Positions 9,538 through 17,741 of a stretch of 47,885 nucleotides of DNA are shown here, in pieces. Made by a program: the position numbers and the translations under genes. The stretch is from Lachnospiraceae bacterium (GTDB lineage Bacteria > Bacillota > Clostridia > Lachnospirales > Lachnospiraceae): NCBI GenBank assembly GCA_017460885.1, contig JAFUAB010000004.1:1-47885 (forward strand). Reading direction: 5' to 3'. Every line of letters starts with the position of its first letter. The stretch's first letter is position 1. The notes below the pieces were generated by a model. It had not been told where the DNA came from. It ran no database searches and saw nothing but the letters and a program-made list of their open reading frames with translations.

Positions 9538-10308
9538 TTATTTATTCTTATTATAAAGGATCCGCAGTCCCTTGATCAGAAGCTCGGAATCTATCACGAT
9601 ATCCGTTTTGCAGCAGGGGATTATTGTCTTTGCAAACCCTCCCGTGGCAACAACGGCTGTCTTATATCCCAGATCGTTCCAGATACGTTCCACCATACCG
9701 TCTATTCCGGAAGCATGACCGTATATGATACCGCTCTGCATGGCTCCGACGGTTGTTCCGTTGATCAGCTTGCCCGGCATTTCTATCGCAATATCGGGCA
9801 GGTGTGCAGCGTTTGCCGTCAGCCCTTTGACCGAGACCTTGACGCCTGGCATGATCATACCGCCCATGAAGCGCTTCTGGTCATCGATGACGGAGATCGT
9901 GGTCGCGGTACCCATATCTATCAGAATCAAAGGAGAGCCGTATTCATTCATTCCGGCGACTGCTCCCACCAGCAGATCGGGGCCGAGCGCCGCAGGATCA
10001 TCTATCTTGATATCCACACCGGTTTTGATGCCGGGGCCTACAACGATCGTAGGCTTCTTGAGTATCATCTCACTGGCGTTGCGAACCTGTCTGGTTACCG
10101 GAGGTACCGAAGAGGACAGTATACATCCGGTGATATCATCGGCTTTGACACCGCGGATATCCATTATCGTTTTGATCTGAACTGCGTATTCCACAGATGT
10201 GAACTGAAAATCCGTATGGATCCTTTCTTCAAAAAAGATCTCTCCGGTCTCCTCATCGAGACATCCGAATGTCACGTTGGAGTTTCCGAGGTCTATGGCA
10301 AGTATCAT
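9538..10308 (-). CDS. coaX: Type III pantothenate kinase
   Basis: CoaX phosphorylates pantothenate in the first committed step of coenzyme A synthesis. The 256-residue product starts MILAIDLGNSNVTFG, the family's phosphate-binding motif. It also has GPDLLVGAVAG, an IDMGTATTISVID motif, and MPGVKVSVKGL. Start 10308 is chosen because AGGAGG sits six to seven bases upstream and the family begins at this methionine; an in-frame ATG 54 bases further upstream would add an unrelated basic extension. It is the second gene of a minus-strand pair with an ECF transporter S component, separated by 67 bases that contain a perfect 14-bp hairpin. It is convergent with the sensor kinase gene. Confidence 0.93.
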   Translation of the reverse strand: MILAIDLGNSNVTFGCLDEETGEIFFEERIHTDFQFTSVEYAVQIKTIMDIRGVKADDITGCILSSSVPPVTRQVRNASEMILKKPTIVVGPGIKTGVDIKIDDPAALGPDLLVGAVAGMNEYGSPLILIDMGTATTISVIDDQKRFMGGMIMPGVKVSVKGLTANAAHLPDIAIEMPGKLINGTTVGAMQSGIIYGHASGIDGMVERIWNDLGYKTAVVATGGFAKTIIPCCKTDIVIDSELLIKGLRILYNKNK

Positions 10309-10337
10309 GTTAAGCCTCCTGCGTTTAAGCATAGAAA

Positions 10338-10369
10338 CCGGGAAATGCCGGTAGGCCGGCATTTCCCGG
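10338..10369 (-). other. Perfect 14-bp hairpin between the ECF S gene and coaX
   Basis: CCGGGAAATGCCGG (10338-10351) is followed by a four-base loop and its exact complement (10356-10369). It starts 30 bases before the coaX start on the minus strand. No U-tract follows on the minus strand, so it is more likely an intercistronic RNA structure (stability or attenuation) than a full terminator. Its sequence does not match repeat families A or B. Confidence 0.6.
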
Positions 10370-10375
10370 AGATCC

Positions 10376-10957
10376 TTAATTCTGTGTGTTCAGACTCTTG
10401 AGACCGAAGCCGATGATCCGCACGATAACGGTACTGAGAACCAGATTGATAGCCAGCTCCACCAGGAAGTTAATGCCTGCGAGTCCGAAGATCATATAAG
10501 CACCGGCATTTGCGAAGCCTGCACCCTCGGCCCATTCCCGGATCGTGGAATAAAAGAACAGACGGCATCCGATGAGAAAGATGCCTGTGTTGACAACCGG
10601 AGCCACAATTCCGGCCACAATGACGGCTAACAGTTTGCTTTTCTGCTCGAGCGCATTATATGCGAGCCCCGCGAGAAATCCGGCGAGCATACCCTTGAGC
10701 ATACATGTAACTATGGTACCCGGAGCGTTGATCGCAAGGAAAACGCCTGCGTCCGTGAACAATACCACCAGTCCGAACACCGCGCCAAGCCACATACCCG
10801 CCCAGGGACCGAAGAGAGCAACTCCCACGATCACCGGAACAAGTACGAGTGTGATGTTGAACACTCCGAACCTGATGCTGACTGCAAGAGCCTGCAGGAT
10901 CACAACGATCGCCGTCAGCAAACCTACGCCTACGATTGCTTTAGTCTTGTTATTCAT
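10376..10957 (-). CDS. ECF transporter S component, probably for pantothenate
   Basis: The 193-residue product is a very hydrophobic protein with about six membrane helices and the look of ECF-family substrate-binding S subunits (ALFGPWAGMWLGAVFGLVVLFTDAG, then a C-terminal block ending in IIGFGLKSLN). S subunits capture a vitamin and work with a shared energising module (EcfA, EcfA', EcfT), which is not encoded in this window. AGGAGG lies seven bases upstream of the ATG. The substrate cannot be read from the protein by eye. The downstream pantothenate kinase gene makes pantothenate the best guess; another vitamin remains possible. Confidence 0.8.
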   Translation of the reverse strand: MNNKTKAIVGVGLLTAIVVILQALAVSIRFGVFNITLVLVPVIVGVALFGPWAGMWLGAVFGLVVLFTDAGVFLAINAPGTIVTCMLKGMLAGFLAGLAYNALEQKSKLLAVIVAGIVAPVVNTGIFLIGCRLFFYSTIREWAEGAGFANAGAYMIFGLAGINFLVELAINLVLSTVIVRIIGFGLKSLNTQN

Positions 10958-11026
10958 TTTTCACCTCCTGCTACTGTTTCCCTCCATTGGGAATATAGTG
11001 CGGTTTCATATTAGCACATTATCGTG

Positions 11027-11032
11027 TATAAT
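11027..11032 (+). promoter_or_regulatory. Putative -10 box for the MATE exporter gene
   Basis: A consensus TATAAT lies about 110 bases before the MATE start codon. The -35 region (around 11004, TTTCAT) is a weak match. If used, the transcript leader would carry the whole palindromic repeat at 11043-11124. Confidence 0.4.
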
Positions 11033-11042
11033 ACAAACGGTT

Positions 11043-11124
11043 GTGTGTCACGGGGACGGTTCTGCCGACACATTTTGTGTCATGGGGACGGTTCTGCCGA
11101 CAGAACCGTCCCCATGACACAAAA
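11043..11124 (+). repeat. Family B palindromic repeat in the MATE leader
   Basis: Two units lie in tandem. The first (11043-11073) has TGTGTC...GACACA ends around CGGGGACGGTTCTGCC. The second is a perfect 24-bp stem (11073-11096 pairing with 11101-11124) with the four-base loop CCGA; its arm contains CATGGGGACGGTTCTG. The ribosome site GGGAGGAA begins only seven bases after the stem, so the structure could influence translation of the exporter. Confidence 0.8.
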
Positions 11125-11141
11125 AACTCAGGGAGGAAATA

Positions 11142-12509
11142 ATGACAGTTCAAAAAGAAAACAAAATGGGTACAATGCCTGTCGGCAAGCTGCTGGTGAC
11201 CATGTCGGTGCCGATGATGCTGTCAATGCTGGTACAGGCTTTATATAATGTAGTGGATTCGGTATTCGTGTCAAGGATCGAGGAGGATGCCCTGACGGCG
11301 GTATCAATGGCTTTTCCGATGCAGACGCTGATGATCGCGCTGGGGGTCGGTATGGGCGTCGGAGTAAACGCCCTGCTCAGCAAATCCCTTGGCGAAAAGG
11401 ATTACGAGCTGGTCAACAAGTCCGCTACCAACGGTATATTTCTGGCTCTTCTCAGCTATCTGGTGTTTCTTGTGATCGGATTTACACTTGTAGAACCCTT
11501 TTACAGGTTTCAGACAGACAGTGAAAATATAGTGCAGTACGGCGTGACTTATCTGAAGATATGCTGCACCTTAAGCTTTGGTGTATATATGCAGATCATA
11601 TTTGAAAGACTGCTCCAGTCTACGGGCAAGACCTTTTACAATATGATCACTCAGGCTACGGGAGCAGTCATAAATATGATAATGGATCCGATCCTGATAT
11701 TCGGTTTGCTGGGCGCGCCCAAAATGGGAATAGCCGGGGCAGCTACCGCCACGGTTTTCGGTCAGATAACGGCGTCTGTTTTGGCCATAATTTTCAATAT
11801 CCGCAGGAATCATGAGGTCAGGATCTCCTTTAAAGGCTTCAGGCCCGATATCAGGGTTATCGGACGCATCTATCAGGTTGGACTTCCTTCCATAATAATG
11901 CAGTCCATAGGTTCGGTGATGACCTTCGGGATGAACAAGATCCTGGGAATGTTCTCATCTACCGCAGTAGCCGTATTCGGCGTATACTTCAAGCTTCAGA
12001 GCTTCATTTTCATGCCGGTATTCGGTTTAAACAACGGAATGGTGCCTATCGTGGCGTTTAATTACGGAGCAAGAAACCGTATAAGAATGGTGAGAACCAT
12101 AAAGCTGGCGGTTTTGTTTGCGGTGATCATTATGAGCGTCGGGACCGTGATCTTTGAATTGTTCCCGGCACAGCTCTTCGCATTGTTCAACGCTTCTGAG
12201 CATATGCTGAACATGGGAGTCCCGGCACTTCGTATCATTGCGGTTCATTTCCCGATAGCAGCTGTATGTATAGTGATCGGTACGGTATTCCAGAGTCTCG
12301 GAAACGGCGTGTACAGTATGATCAATTCCATAATGCGTCAGATCGTTGTTCTGCTGCCGGCAGCATACCTGTTGTCTCTTACCGGCAATGTCAATAATGT
12401 TTGGTGGTCATTCCCCATTGCGGAAATGATGTCGCTGATCGTGACCTTGTTCTTTTTGGTAAAGATAAATAAGGATATCATCAGTCAGGTGCCTGACGGT
12501 GCCCCGTGA
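11142..12509 (+). CDS. MATE family multidrug/cation exporter
   Basis: The product has 455 residues, the usual size for the family, with about twelve hydrophobic helices in two related halves. Recognisable MatE features include the N-terminal MPVGKLLVTMSVPMMLSML, ALYNVVDSVFVSR, GVGMGVGVNALLSKSLGEKD, and in the second half PVFGLNNGMVPIVAFNYGAR. Family members exchange Na+ or H+ for drugs or organic cations across the cytoplasmic membrane. ATG 11142 is preceded by GGGAGGAA. The gene is divergent from the ECF S gene. A family B hairpin occupies its leader. Substrate unknown. Confidence 0.9.
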   Translation: MTVQKENKMGTMPVGKLLVTMSVPMMLSMLVQALYNVVDSVFVSRIEEDALTAVSMAFPMQTLMIALGVGMGVGVNALLSKSLGEKDYELVNKSATNGIFLALLSYLVFLVIGFTLVEPFYRFQTDSENIVQYGVTYLKICCTLSFGVYMQIIFERLLQSTGKTFYNMITQATGAVINMIMDPILIFGLLGAPKMGIAGAATATVFGQITASVLAIIFNIRRNHEVRISFKGFRPDIRVIGRIYQVGLPSIIMQSIGSVMTFGMNKILGMFSSTAVAVFGVYFKLQSFIFMPVFGLNNGMVPIVAFNYGARNRIRMVRTIKLAVLFAVIIMSVGTVIFELFPAQLFALFNASEHMLNMGVPALRIIAVHFPIAAVCIVIGTVFQSLGNGVYSMINSIMRQIVVLLPAAYLLSLTGNVNNVWWSFPIAEMMSLIVTLFFLVKINKDIISQVPDGAP

Positions 12510-12533
12510 TCCTGCCGTCCCGGTGACACAGAA

Positions 12534-13145
12534 TCACAGGCGTTCATTGATCGAGCGGATGATCGCATCCTTCATCGGGGTGTTAAGGGCTTCGGCGGCG
12601 GGTAACAGCCCGCGGATCGCTTCTTTATTCCCTTCTTTATCATAGATGTCAGCCAGCAGCTTGTATGTTCCGCTCACATCTGTTCCGGTTTCAACAGCGT
12701 ACTCCAGGACCGTTCGCGCCGCGTCCTTCTCTCCCTTTTGGATAAGGGCATCCGCCCAGCGCTGCAGAGTAGAGGCGAGAGCGGTATACCGTTGGTCGTA
12801 GATCGTCAGCTCGGTGATATTTGGTGCTCCGTATTGCAGCTTCAGATCGGTATTGCTGATCCCGGTCAGATTGACGATCTTAGTGTCCTTCAGATTCCGT
12901 ATCGTGTCTATATATTCCGCGATCCGTTCGTCATCGGTACAGACTTCGGTCGGAAGCCTGTCCCAGGGAATGGTCAGATAGTTAAGTCCGTCCAGGGATT
13001 TACGTCTCGTGGAGTTGGCGCGTCGTTCCCTTTCCCAGAAATCCTCCTGCTCCTGAGCGTATTTGTCCTTTCCCCTTCTGGCAAAAAAAGCTATTAGCAT
13101 AATTAATAAAAATACGCTTGTTAAAATAGGCATTTTGTTACACAT
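12534..13145 (-). CDS. Membrane-anchored protein of unknown function with TPR-like C-terminus
   Basis: I do not recognise a named family. The 203-residue product opens with one hydrophobic helix (about residues 5-23, PILTSVFLLIMLIAFFARR), followed by a charged segment. The C-terminal third is alpha-helical with TPR-like spacing (ALASTLQRWADALIQKGEKD, AARTVLEYAVETG, TYKLLADIYDKEGN). This suggests a cytoplasmic protein-interaction domain tethered to the membrane. M1 has GGAGA directly against it; M5 (13133) is an alternative start with longer spacing. The gene is convergent with the MATE gene and divergent, by 30 bases, from a tiny membrane peptide gene. Confidence 0.7.
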   Translation of the reverse strand: MCNKMPILTSVFLLIMLIAFFARRGKDKYAQEQEDFWERERRANSTRRKSLDGLNYLTIPWDRLPTEVCTDDERIAEYIDTIRNLKDTKIVNLTGISNTDLKLQYGAPNITELTIYDQRYTALASTLQRWADALIQKGEKDAARTVLEYAVETGTDVSGTYKLLADIYDKEGNKEAIRGLLPAAEALNTPMKDAIIRSINERL

Positions 13146-13159
13146 TCTCCGTGAAAAAG

Positions 13160-13168
13160 TGGTATCAT
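13160..13168 (+). promoter_or_regulatory. Extended -10 promoter for a leaderless small gene
   Basis: TGG followed by TATCAT (13163-13168) fits an extended -10 element. The ATG of the 31-residue gene is at 13176, about where transcription would start, and no purine-rich ribosome site precedes it. Confidence 0.4.
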
Positions 13169-13175
13169 ATTAGGC

Positions 13176-13271
13176 ATGAATAAGAAAAAAAGACAGATCA
13201 TTGTATCCATAATCGCATTTATTGTACTGATCATGATGGTTGTACCGACCATCCTTACGTTGTTAATGTGA
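13176..13271 (+). CDS. 31-residue single-pass membrane peptide
   Basis: The product is a short basic N-terminus (MNKKKRQ) followed by about 20 hydrophobic residues (IIVSIIAFIVLIMMVVPTIL) and a stop after TLLM. This is the layout of a small bacterial membrane protein. There is no ribosome site; an extended -10 box ends eight bases before the ATG, which suggests leaderless translation. It lies in the gap between the divergent TPR-like gene and the VanW gene. Its function is unknown, and expression rests only on composition and promoter placement. Confidence 0.5.
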   Translation: MNKKKRQIIVSIIAFIVLIMMVVPTILTLLM

Positions 13272-13339
13272 TGATTACCGGGAGGAACCGGTCAATTTGA
13301 TCCTTTCTTAGTAGTAATCATATCACACGGAGAATGAAG

Positions 13340-14866
13340 ATGCGTACTAAATTGACTCTGGCGGGAGTTTTGATCGCAGCTGTGCTGGGATTGTTTTATC
13401 CTGTCCGTGCGGACGCTGCACCGGGAAATAACATAGAGACCGGGATTTTTGCCGGTGAAACGGATATTTCCGGAATGAGCCGTGATGAGGCCGTTAAGGC
13501 GGTTAAGGCTGATGTTGCGGCCAGAAACGAGGCGAAGGTAACGCTGACAGACGGCGGCGAGTATTCCGTTTCGTTTCCGGTAAGCCGGATCGGATATAAA
13601 TGGACTAACGAAAACATAATAGATGCCGCAGTCTCATACGGTAAATCGGGAGATATCGTTCAGAGGTATATGCAGTTAAAGGATCTGAGCAGAAATCCGA
13701 TGATATACAAACCTGAGTATACACTGGATCGTAGTGCCCTGTCCGCATTGATAGACGGATACGCCGAAGAATACGACAGAGACGCGGTAAATGCCTCTTT
13801 GGAAAAGGGCGCTGACGGATTCGTTATCACCGATGGTCAGACGGGCCGGTCGATCAACCGGTCTGCGGTTATCGACGGGATATCGGAAAAGCTGCTTGGA
13901 GACTGGGACGGCAGTGATATGACGTATACTCTGGATGTTGACATGGTAAGCCCGCTTGGCAGCTATGAGGATCTTTCACTGGTAAGGGATGTGCTGGGCA
14001 CGTTTACAACCAGCTATTCCACCTCCGGTTCTTCGAGATCCGCAAATATCGTGAATGCATGCAGCCTGATCAACGGAAAGACCTTATACCCCGGAGAGGA
14101 GTTTTCGACGCTTGATACCATCACTCCTTTTTCCACGGATAACGGATACTATATGGCCGGTTCGTATTTAAACGGTAAGGTTGTGGATTCCCTCGGCGGC
14201 GGTATCTGCCAGGTGTCGACAACGCTTTACAATGCGGTATTGCTGTCCGAGCTGGAGGTTACCGAGAGACATAATCATTCCATGATCATCGGATATGTTA
14301 AGCCCAGTATGGATGCGGCTATCGCAGAATCCTCCGATAAGAATTTCAAATTCGTGAATAATACGGATTATCCCATTTATATAGATGGGCACACCTCTTC
14401 CGAAAAAAAGATCACGTTTACGATCTACGGAGTTGAAAAGAGGCCGTCTACTCACAGCGTGTCATACGAAAGCGAGGTCCTGGAGACGGATGTTCCGGAG
14501 GTGGATGCTATCTACGCGGACGCAGGCCAGCCTGCGGGATACAGCTCCGGCATACAGTCAGCTCATATCGGATATAAAGCAAAACTCTGGAAAAACACGT
14601 ATGAAAACGGTGCGCTTGAGAGCCGTACCGAAGTTAATTCCAGTAAATACAATAAATCTCCCAGAAGTATCACTATCGGTGTGGCCACGGATAACCCCGA
14701 TATCTACAATATGCTCATGGAAGCAGTGAATTCCGGAAATGCCGATGCAGCGGCAGCGGCAGCAGCCCAGGCGGCCGCCATGACCGCACCTCCGGCTCCG
14801 GCAGAGGAAGCTCAGCCTGCCTCTCCTGCCCCCGAAGTTGTTGAACCGGCAGAAGTTGCACAGTAA
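13340..14866 (+). CDS. Secreted VanW-family protein with peptidoglycan-binding-like N-terminal region
   Basis: The product has 508 residues from ATG 13340. That start is chosen over ATG 13334 because GGAGA would directly abut 13334, while spacing to 13340 is normal. A signal peptide (MRTKLTLAGVLIAAVLGLF, cleavage near ADAA) is followed by a region of the PG_binding_4 type (about 30-215). The VanW domain spans about 220-350 and includes TFTTSYSTSGSSRSANI, NGKTLYPGEEFS, GGGICQVSTTLYNAVL and ERHNHS. A G5-like beta segment follows, then an Ala/Pro-rich tail. VanW proteins are cell-envelope proteins named from vancomycin-resistance clusters, without an established reaction. No van ligase or dehydrogenase gene is nearby, so resistance is not implied. 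The next gene begins 12 bases downstream. Confidence 0.88.
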   Translation: MRTKLTLAGVLIAAVLGLFYPVRADAAPGNNIETGIFAGETDISGMSRDEAVKAVKADVAARNEAKVTLTDGGEYSVSFPVSRIGYKWTNENIIDAAVSYGKSGDIVQRYMQLKDLSRNPMIYKPEYTLDRSALSALIDGYAEEYDRDAVNASLEKGADGFVITDGQTGRSINRSAVIDGISEKLLGDWDGSDMTYTLDVDMVSPLGSYEDLSLVRDVLGTFTTSYSTSGSSRSANIVNACSLINGKTLYPGEEFSTLDTITPFSTDNGYYMAGSYLNGKVVDSLGGGICQVSTTLYNAVLLSELEVTERHNHSMIIGYVKPSMDAAIAESSDKNFKFVNNTDYPIYIDGHTSSEKKITFTIYGVEKRPSTHSVSYESEVLETDVPEVDAIYADAGQPAGYSSGIQSAHIGYKAKLWKNTYENGALESRTEVNSSKYNKSPRSITIGVATDNPDIYNMLMEAVNSGNADAAAAAAAQAAAMTAPPAPAEEAQPASPAPEVVEPAEVAQ

Positions 14867-14878
14867 GACGGGACAGAG

Positions 14879-15976
14879 ATGAGAATCGGGAAGCTTCCGA
14901 CCAATGTATATGCAAGATCCGCAGACAGGATCATCCATAAGTACAATAAAGACAGAGGCGCAGACTGCCCGGCGGTTTGTGCCTTTTTATGTTCCGAAAC
15001 ATGGGTGCTCGGAAGCGAGCCGGGGTATTGGAAATATGAGTTCGAATCGGTCATGCAGGGGCTGATGGGCCGGTATTTATGTTTGCGACACACAAACCGC
15101 CCCTTAGTACTTGGCATCTCGCTCACGCTTCCAATAAACATGGAAGAGCCCGCCCTCCGTACCCTGCTGCAGGCGATCTGTGAGGTCTGCGGGGAATGGA
15201 ACCTGACCATCTGCCTGCCGCAGATCATCTCATCCGATGCGGTAAGCAGAGCTATAATAACCGTACAGGCAGGACACAGCCTCGCACCAGACGGGACAGC
15301 CGGCAGAGACAGCCGGCAGCCGGATTGCGATACCGGCATAATCACAGAAACCCTCCGGCCGGACAACCATGCCGGCATAACCGCAGAATCCTATCAGCCG
15401 GCTGATACCGTGACAAAACCGGCAAGATTCGTATTGATGATCGGGCATGCGGGAGCCGCGGGCTGCGCTCTGCTGTCAAGGATCCATGAGTCCCAGCTGT
15501 ATAGGCGCTTCAGCACCTCTTATATAGAAAAAATGCAAAACCTCAGGGATCTGACGCCTGCAAGACAGGGAGTACTTGCAGATATAGCCCGGACTGATCC
15601 GGAGCTGTTCCTTTTTCCGGTATCGGAGGGAGGCATATACGGTGCGTTGTGGGATATGTGCGAGGAACTGGACAGCGGCATCACGGTACAATTAAAGGAT
15701 ATCCCCGTATATCAGGAAACCGTGGAGCTATGCGATCTGCTGGATCTGGATCTCTATAAGCTGTACAGCGCGGGCGCGCTGCTTGCCGTTACCGGTGATC
15801 CGGACGGACTATCGGAGAAATTAAATGCCGCGGGAGTGCCGGCTTCATTAATCGGATGCTTGACGGACACGCGTGACCGTGTAATATTAAAAGGTGATGA
15901 AGTTCGCTTTATCACTAAGCCGGATATGGATGAGATATATAAGGAACCGGCGGCAGCACAACGAGTGCGCGGCTGA
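14879..15976 (+). CDS. AIR-synthase-related protein with degenerate N-terminal half
   Basis: The 365-residue product resembles the PurM/HypE/ThiL fold, mainly in its C-terminal half: FLFPVSEGGIYGALWDMCEELDSG, then DLDLYKLYSAGALLAVTGDPD, ending with VILKGDEVRFITKPDMDEIY. The N-terminal half lacks the acidic metal/ATP-binding motif expected of an active AIR synthase or HypE. The middle (about 150-177) carries an imperfect 13-residue tandem repeat that looks inserted. It may be a binding or regulatory relative, not an enzyme. It starts 12 bases after the VanW gene and ends 47 bases before an Lrp-type regulator, so co-transcription is likely. Function unknown. Confidence 0.65.
   Translation: MRIGKLPTNVYARSADRIIHKYNKDRGADCPAVCAFLCSETWVLGSEPGYWKYEFESVMQGLMGRYLCLRHTNRPLVLGISLTLPINMEEPALRTLLQAICEVCGEWNLTICLPQIISSDAVSRAIITVQAGHSLAPDGTAGRDSRQPDCDTGIITETLRPDNHAGITAESYQPADTVTKPARFVLMIGHAGAAGCALLSRIHESQLYRRFSTSYIEKMQNLRDLTPARQGVLADIARTDPELFLFPVSEGGIYGALWDMCEELDSGITVQLKDIPVYQETVELCDLLDLDLYKLYSAGALLAVTGDPDGLSEKLNAAGVPASLIGCLTDTRDRVILKGDEVRFITKPDMDEIYKEPAAAQRVRG
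15330..15407 (+). repeat. Imperfect 39-bp tandem repeat inside the AIR-synthase-like gene
   Basis: Two in-frame 39-base units share CCGGCATAA (15333 and 15372), CAGAA and GCCGG at the same offsets. They encode TGIITETLRPDNH and AGITAESYQPADT. The surrounding stretch from about 15290 is rich in CCGGC/GCCGG and differs in base composition from the rest of the gene. Confidence 0.55.
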
Positions 15977-16023
15977 ACCCCAAACAACCGTAAACATTCC
16001 CCAATTAATTAAGGAGTACACAC

Positions 16024-16512
16024 ATGAATCTGAGAGAAAAAATCCTGAAAGTAATAGAAAGGGACGCGCGTATAGACACCGGAGAGCTGGCGATCCGTCT
16101 TGACGTGGCGGAGACAGACATCCTGAACGAGATGGGAGCCATGGAAAAGGAAGGGATCATCTGCGGATATCATACAATGATCGACTGGGACAAGACTTCG
16201 GTTGAAAAGGTGAGCGCCCTTATCGAGGTCAGAGTTACTCCCCAGCGCGGACAGGGATTCGACAGTATCGCCGAGCGGATTTATTCCTATCCCGAGGTCA
16301 CGAGCGTATATCTGATCTCCGGCGGGTTCGACCTGCTGGTCACTCTTGAGGGCAAGACCATACGCGAGATCTCACAGTTTGTTTACGAAAAGCTGGCTAC
16401 GATGGAAACCGTTCTCTCCACAGCCACCCACTTTATTCTTAAGAAATACAAAGACCATGGTACGATCATGGAGCTTGCTTCGGAAGATACCAGAGAGAAG
16501 GTGTCATTTTGA
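16024..16512 (+). CDS. Lrp/AsnC-family transcriptional regulator
   Basis: The 162-residue product has an N-terminal winged helix (MNLREKILKVIERDARIDTGELAIRLDVAETDILNEM region, about 1-50) and a C-terminal RAM/AsnC ligand domain (about 65-150, with VSALIEVRVTP and VYLISGGFDLLVTLEG). These regulators sense amino acids and control their metabolism. The stop codon overlaps the TTG start of an aminotransferase, so the two are translationally coupled. An amino acid or related metabolite is the likely effector. Confidence 0.92.
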   Translation: MNLREKILKVIERDARIDTGELAIRLDVAETDILNEMGAMEKEGIICGYHTMIDWDKTSVEKVSALIEVRVTPQRGQGFDSIAERIYSYPEVTSVYLISGGFDLLVTLEGKTIREISQFVYEKLATMETVLSTATHFILKKYKDHGTIMELASEDTREKVSF

Positions 16513-17672
16513 GAAATCCGTTATCAGATACCATAGTTGACATCAAGCCTTCCGGTATCCGCAAATTTTTTGATATCGTAGCCGAGATGAACGATCCAGA
16601 TGTCATCTCGCTCGGTGTTGGCGAACCGGACTTTGACACTCCCTGGCATATCAGGGACGAGGGCATATATTCCCTGGAAAAGGGACGTACCTTCTACACC
16701 TCCAATTCCGGACTGCTGGAGCTCAGACAGGAGATCTGCAGATATTTAAACCGGAGATTCGGTCTGACCTATGATCCGGTACACGAGGTGCTCATCACGG
16801 TCGGAGGCTCGGAGGCCATCGATATCGGTCTGCGTGCCATGATAAATCCCGGCGATGAGGTTATAATCCCTCAGCCCTGCTATGTTTCCTACGAGCCCTG
16901 TGCGATACTGGCTGGCGCGACACCGGTGATCATAGATCTGAAGGCAGAGAACGAATTCCGTCTGACAGCTGAGGAGCTGGAGGCAGCCATAACCGATAAG
17001 ACCAAGCTTCTGATCCTGCCCTTTCCCAATAATCCCACCGGTGCGATCATGGAAAAGGCCGACCTTGAGGCAATAGCCGAGGTCATTAAGAAGCACGACA
17101 TCTATGTTATGTCTGATGAGATATACGCCGAACTGACGTATAAGGGTGAACATACATCCATTACACAGATTCCGGACATGCAGGAAAGAACGCTGCTGAT
17201 CAACGGATTCTCCAAGGCGTATGCCATGACCGGCTGGCGTATGGGATACGTGTGCGGACCTGCCGCGATCCTGCAGCAGATGACCAAGATACATCAGTTT
17301 GCGATCATGTGCGCTCCCACCACGAGTCAGTACGCAGCCATAGAAGCTCTCAAAAACGGAGATGAGGATGTGGCCGAAATGAGAGATGCTTATAACCAGC
17401 GCCGCAGATTCCTCCTGCATTCGTTTAAGGAGATCGGAATGGACTGCTTTGAGCCCTTCGGAGCCTTTTATGTATTCCCGTCCATTCAGAGGTTCGGGAT
17501 GACCTCGGATGAGTTCGCGGAGAGACTGCTGAAGGAGCAGAAGCTGGCTGTAGTGCCGGGTACCGCATTCGGCAACAGCGGAGAGGGATTCCTCAGGATC
17601 TCGTATGCATACTCCATCGAGGCACTGAAAAAGGCGATGGGAAGGATCAGGGAATTTGTGAATTCTTTATAA
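16509..17672 (+). CDS. PLP-dependent class I/II aminotransferase
   Basis: The product has 387 residues, a normal fold-type I aminotransferase length. The PLP-binding lysine lies in INGFSKAYAMTGWRMGY. Other family marks are GVGEPDFDTP, PFPNNPTG, MSDEIYAEL and a C-terminal arginine in EGFLRISYA. It most resembles PatA/AspC-like aromatic or aspartate aminotransferases; the amino donor cannot be read from sequence. The start is TTG at 16509, overlapping the regulator's TGA by four bases (TTGA), with AGAGAAGG upstream. Likely partner and target of the Lrp-type regulator. Confidence 0.92.
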   Translation: MRNPLSDTIVDIKPSGIRKFFDIVAEMNDPDVISLGVGEPDFDTPWHIRDEGIYSLEKGRTFYTSNSGLLELRQEICRYLNRRFGLTYDPVHEVLITVGGSEAIDIGLRAMINPGDEVIIPQPCYVSYEPCAILAGATPVIIDLKAENEFRLTAEELEAAITDKTKLLILPFPNNPTGAIMEKADLEAIAEVIKKHDIYVMSDEIYAELTYKGEHTSITQIPDMQERTLLINGFSKAYAMTGWRMGYVCGPAAILQQMTKIHQFAIMCAPTTSQYAAIEALKNGDEDVAEMRDAYNQRRRFLLHSFKEIGMDCFEPFGAFYVFPSIQRFGMTSDEFAERLLKEQKLAVVPGTAFGNSGEGFLRISYAYSIEALKKAMGRIREFVNSL

Positions 17673-17741
17673 CCGGATACAGTCCGGATCAGGTGGAGTC
17701 CTTTTATACGGCCGGATCCGGATACGGAGATACATTGACGT

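Noticed and set aside
9715-10401. Long plus-strand open frame opposite coaX
   Set aside because: It is a shadow of coaX; the minus-strand frame carries all family motifs and a proper ribosome site.
11024-11248. Open frame spanning the MATE leader hairpin
   Set aside because: It is read through the palindromic repeat and overlaps the MATE start in another frame.
13340-14866. Vancomycin resistance locus suggested by VanW
   Set aside because: No vanA/B-type ligase, vanH, vanX or VanRS genes lie nearby; VanW-like proteins are common in Clostridia without resistance.
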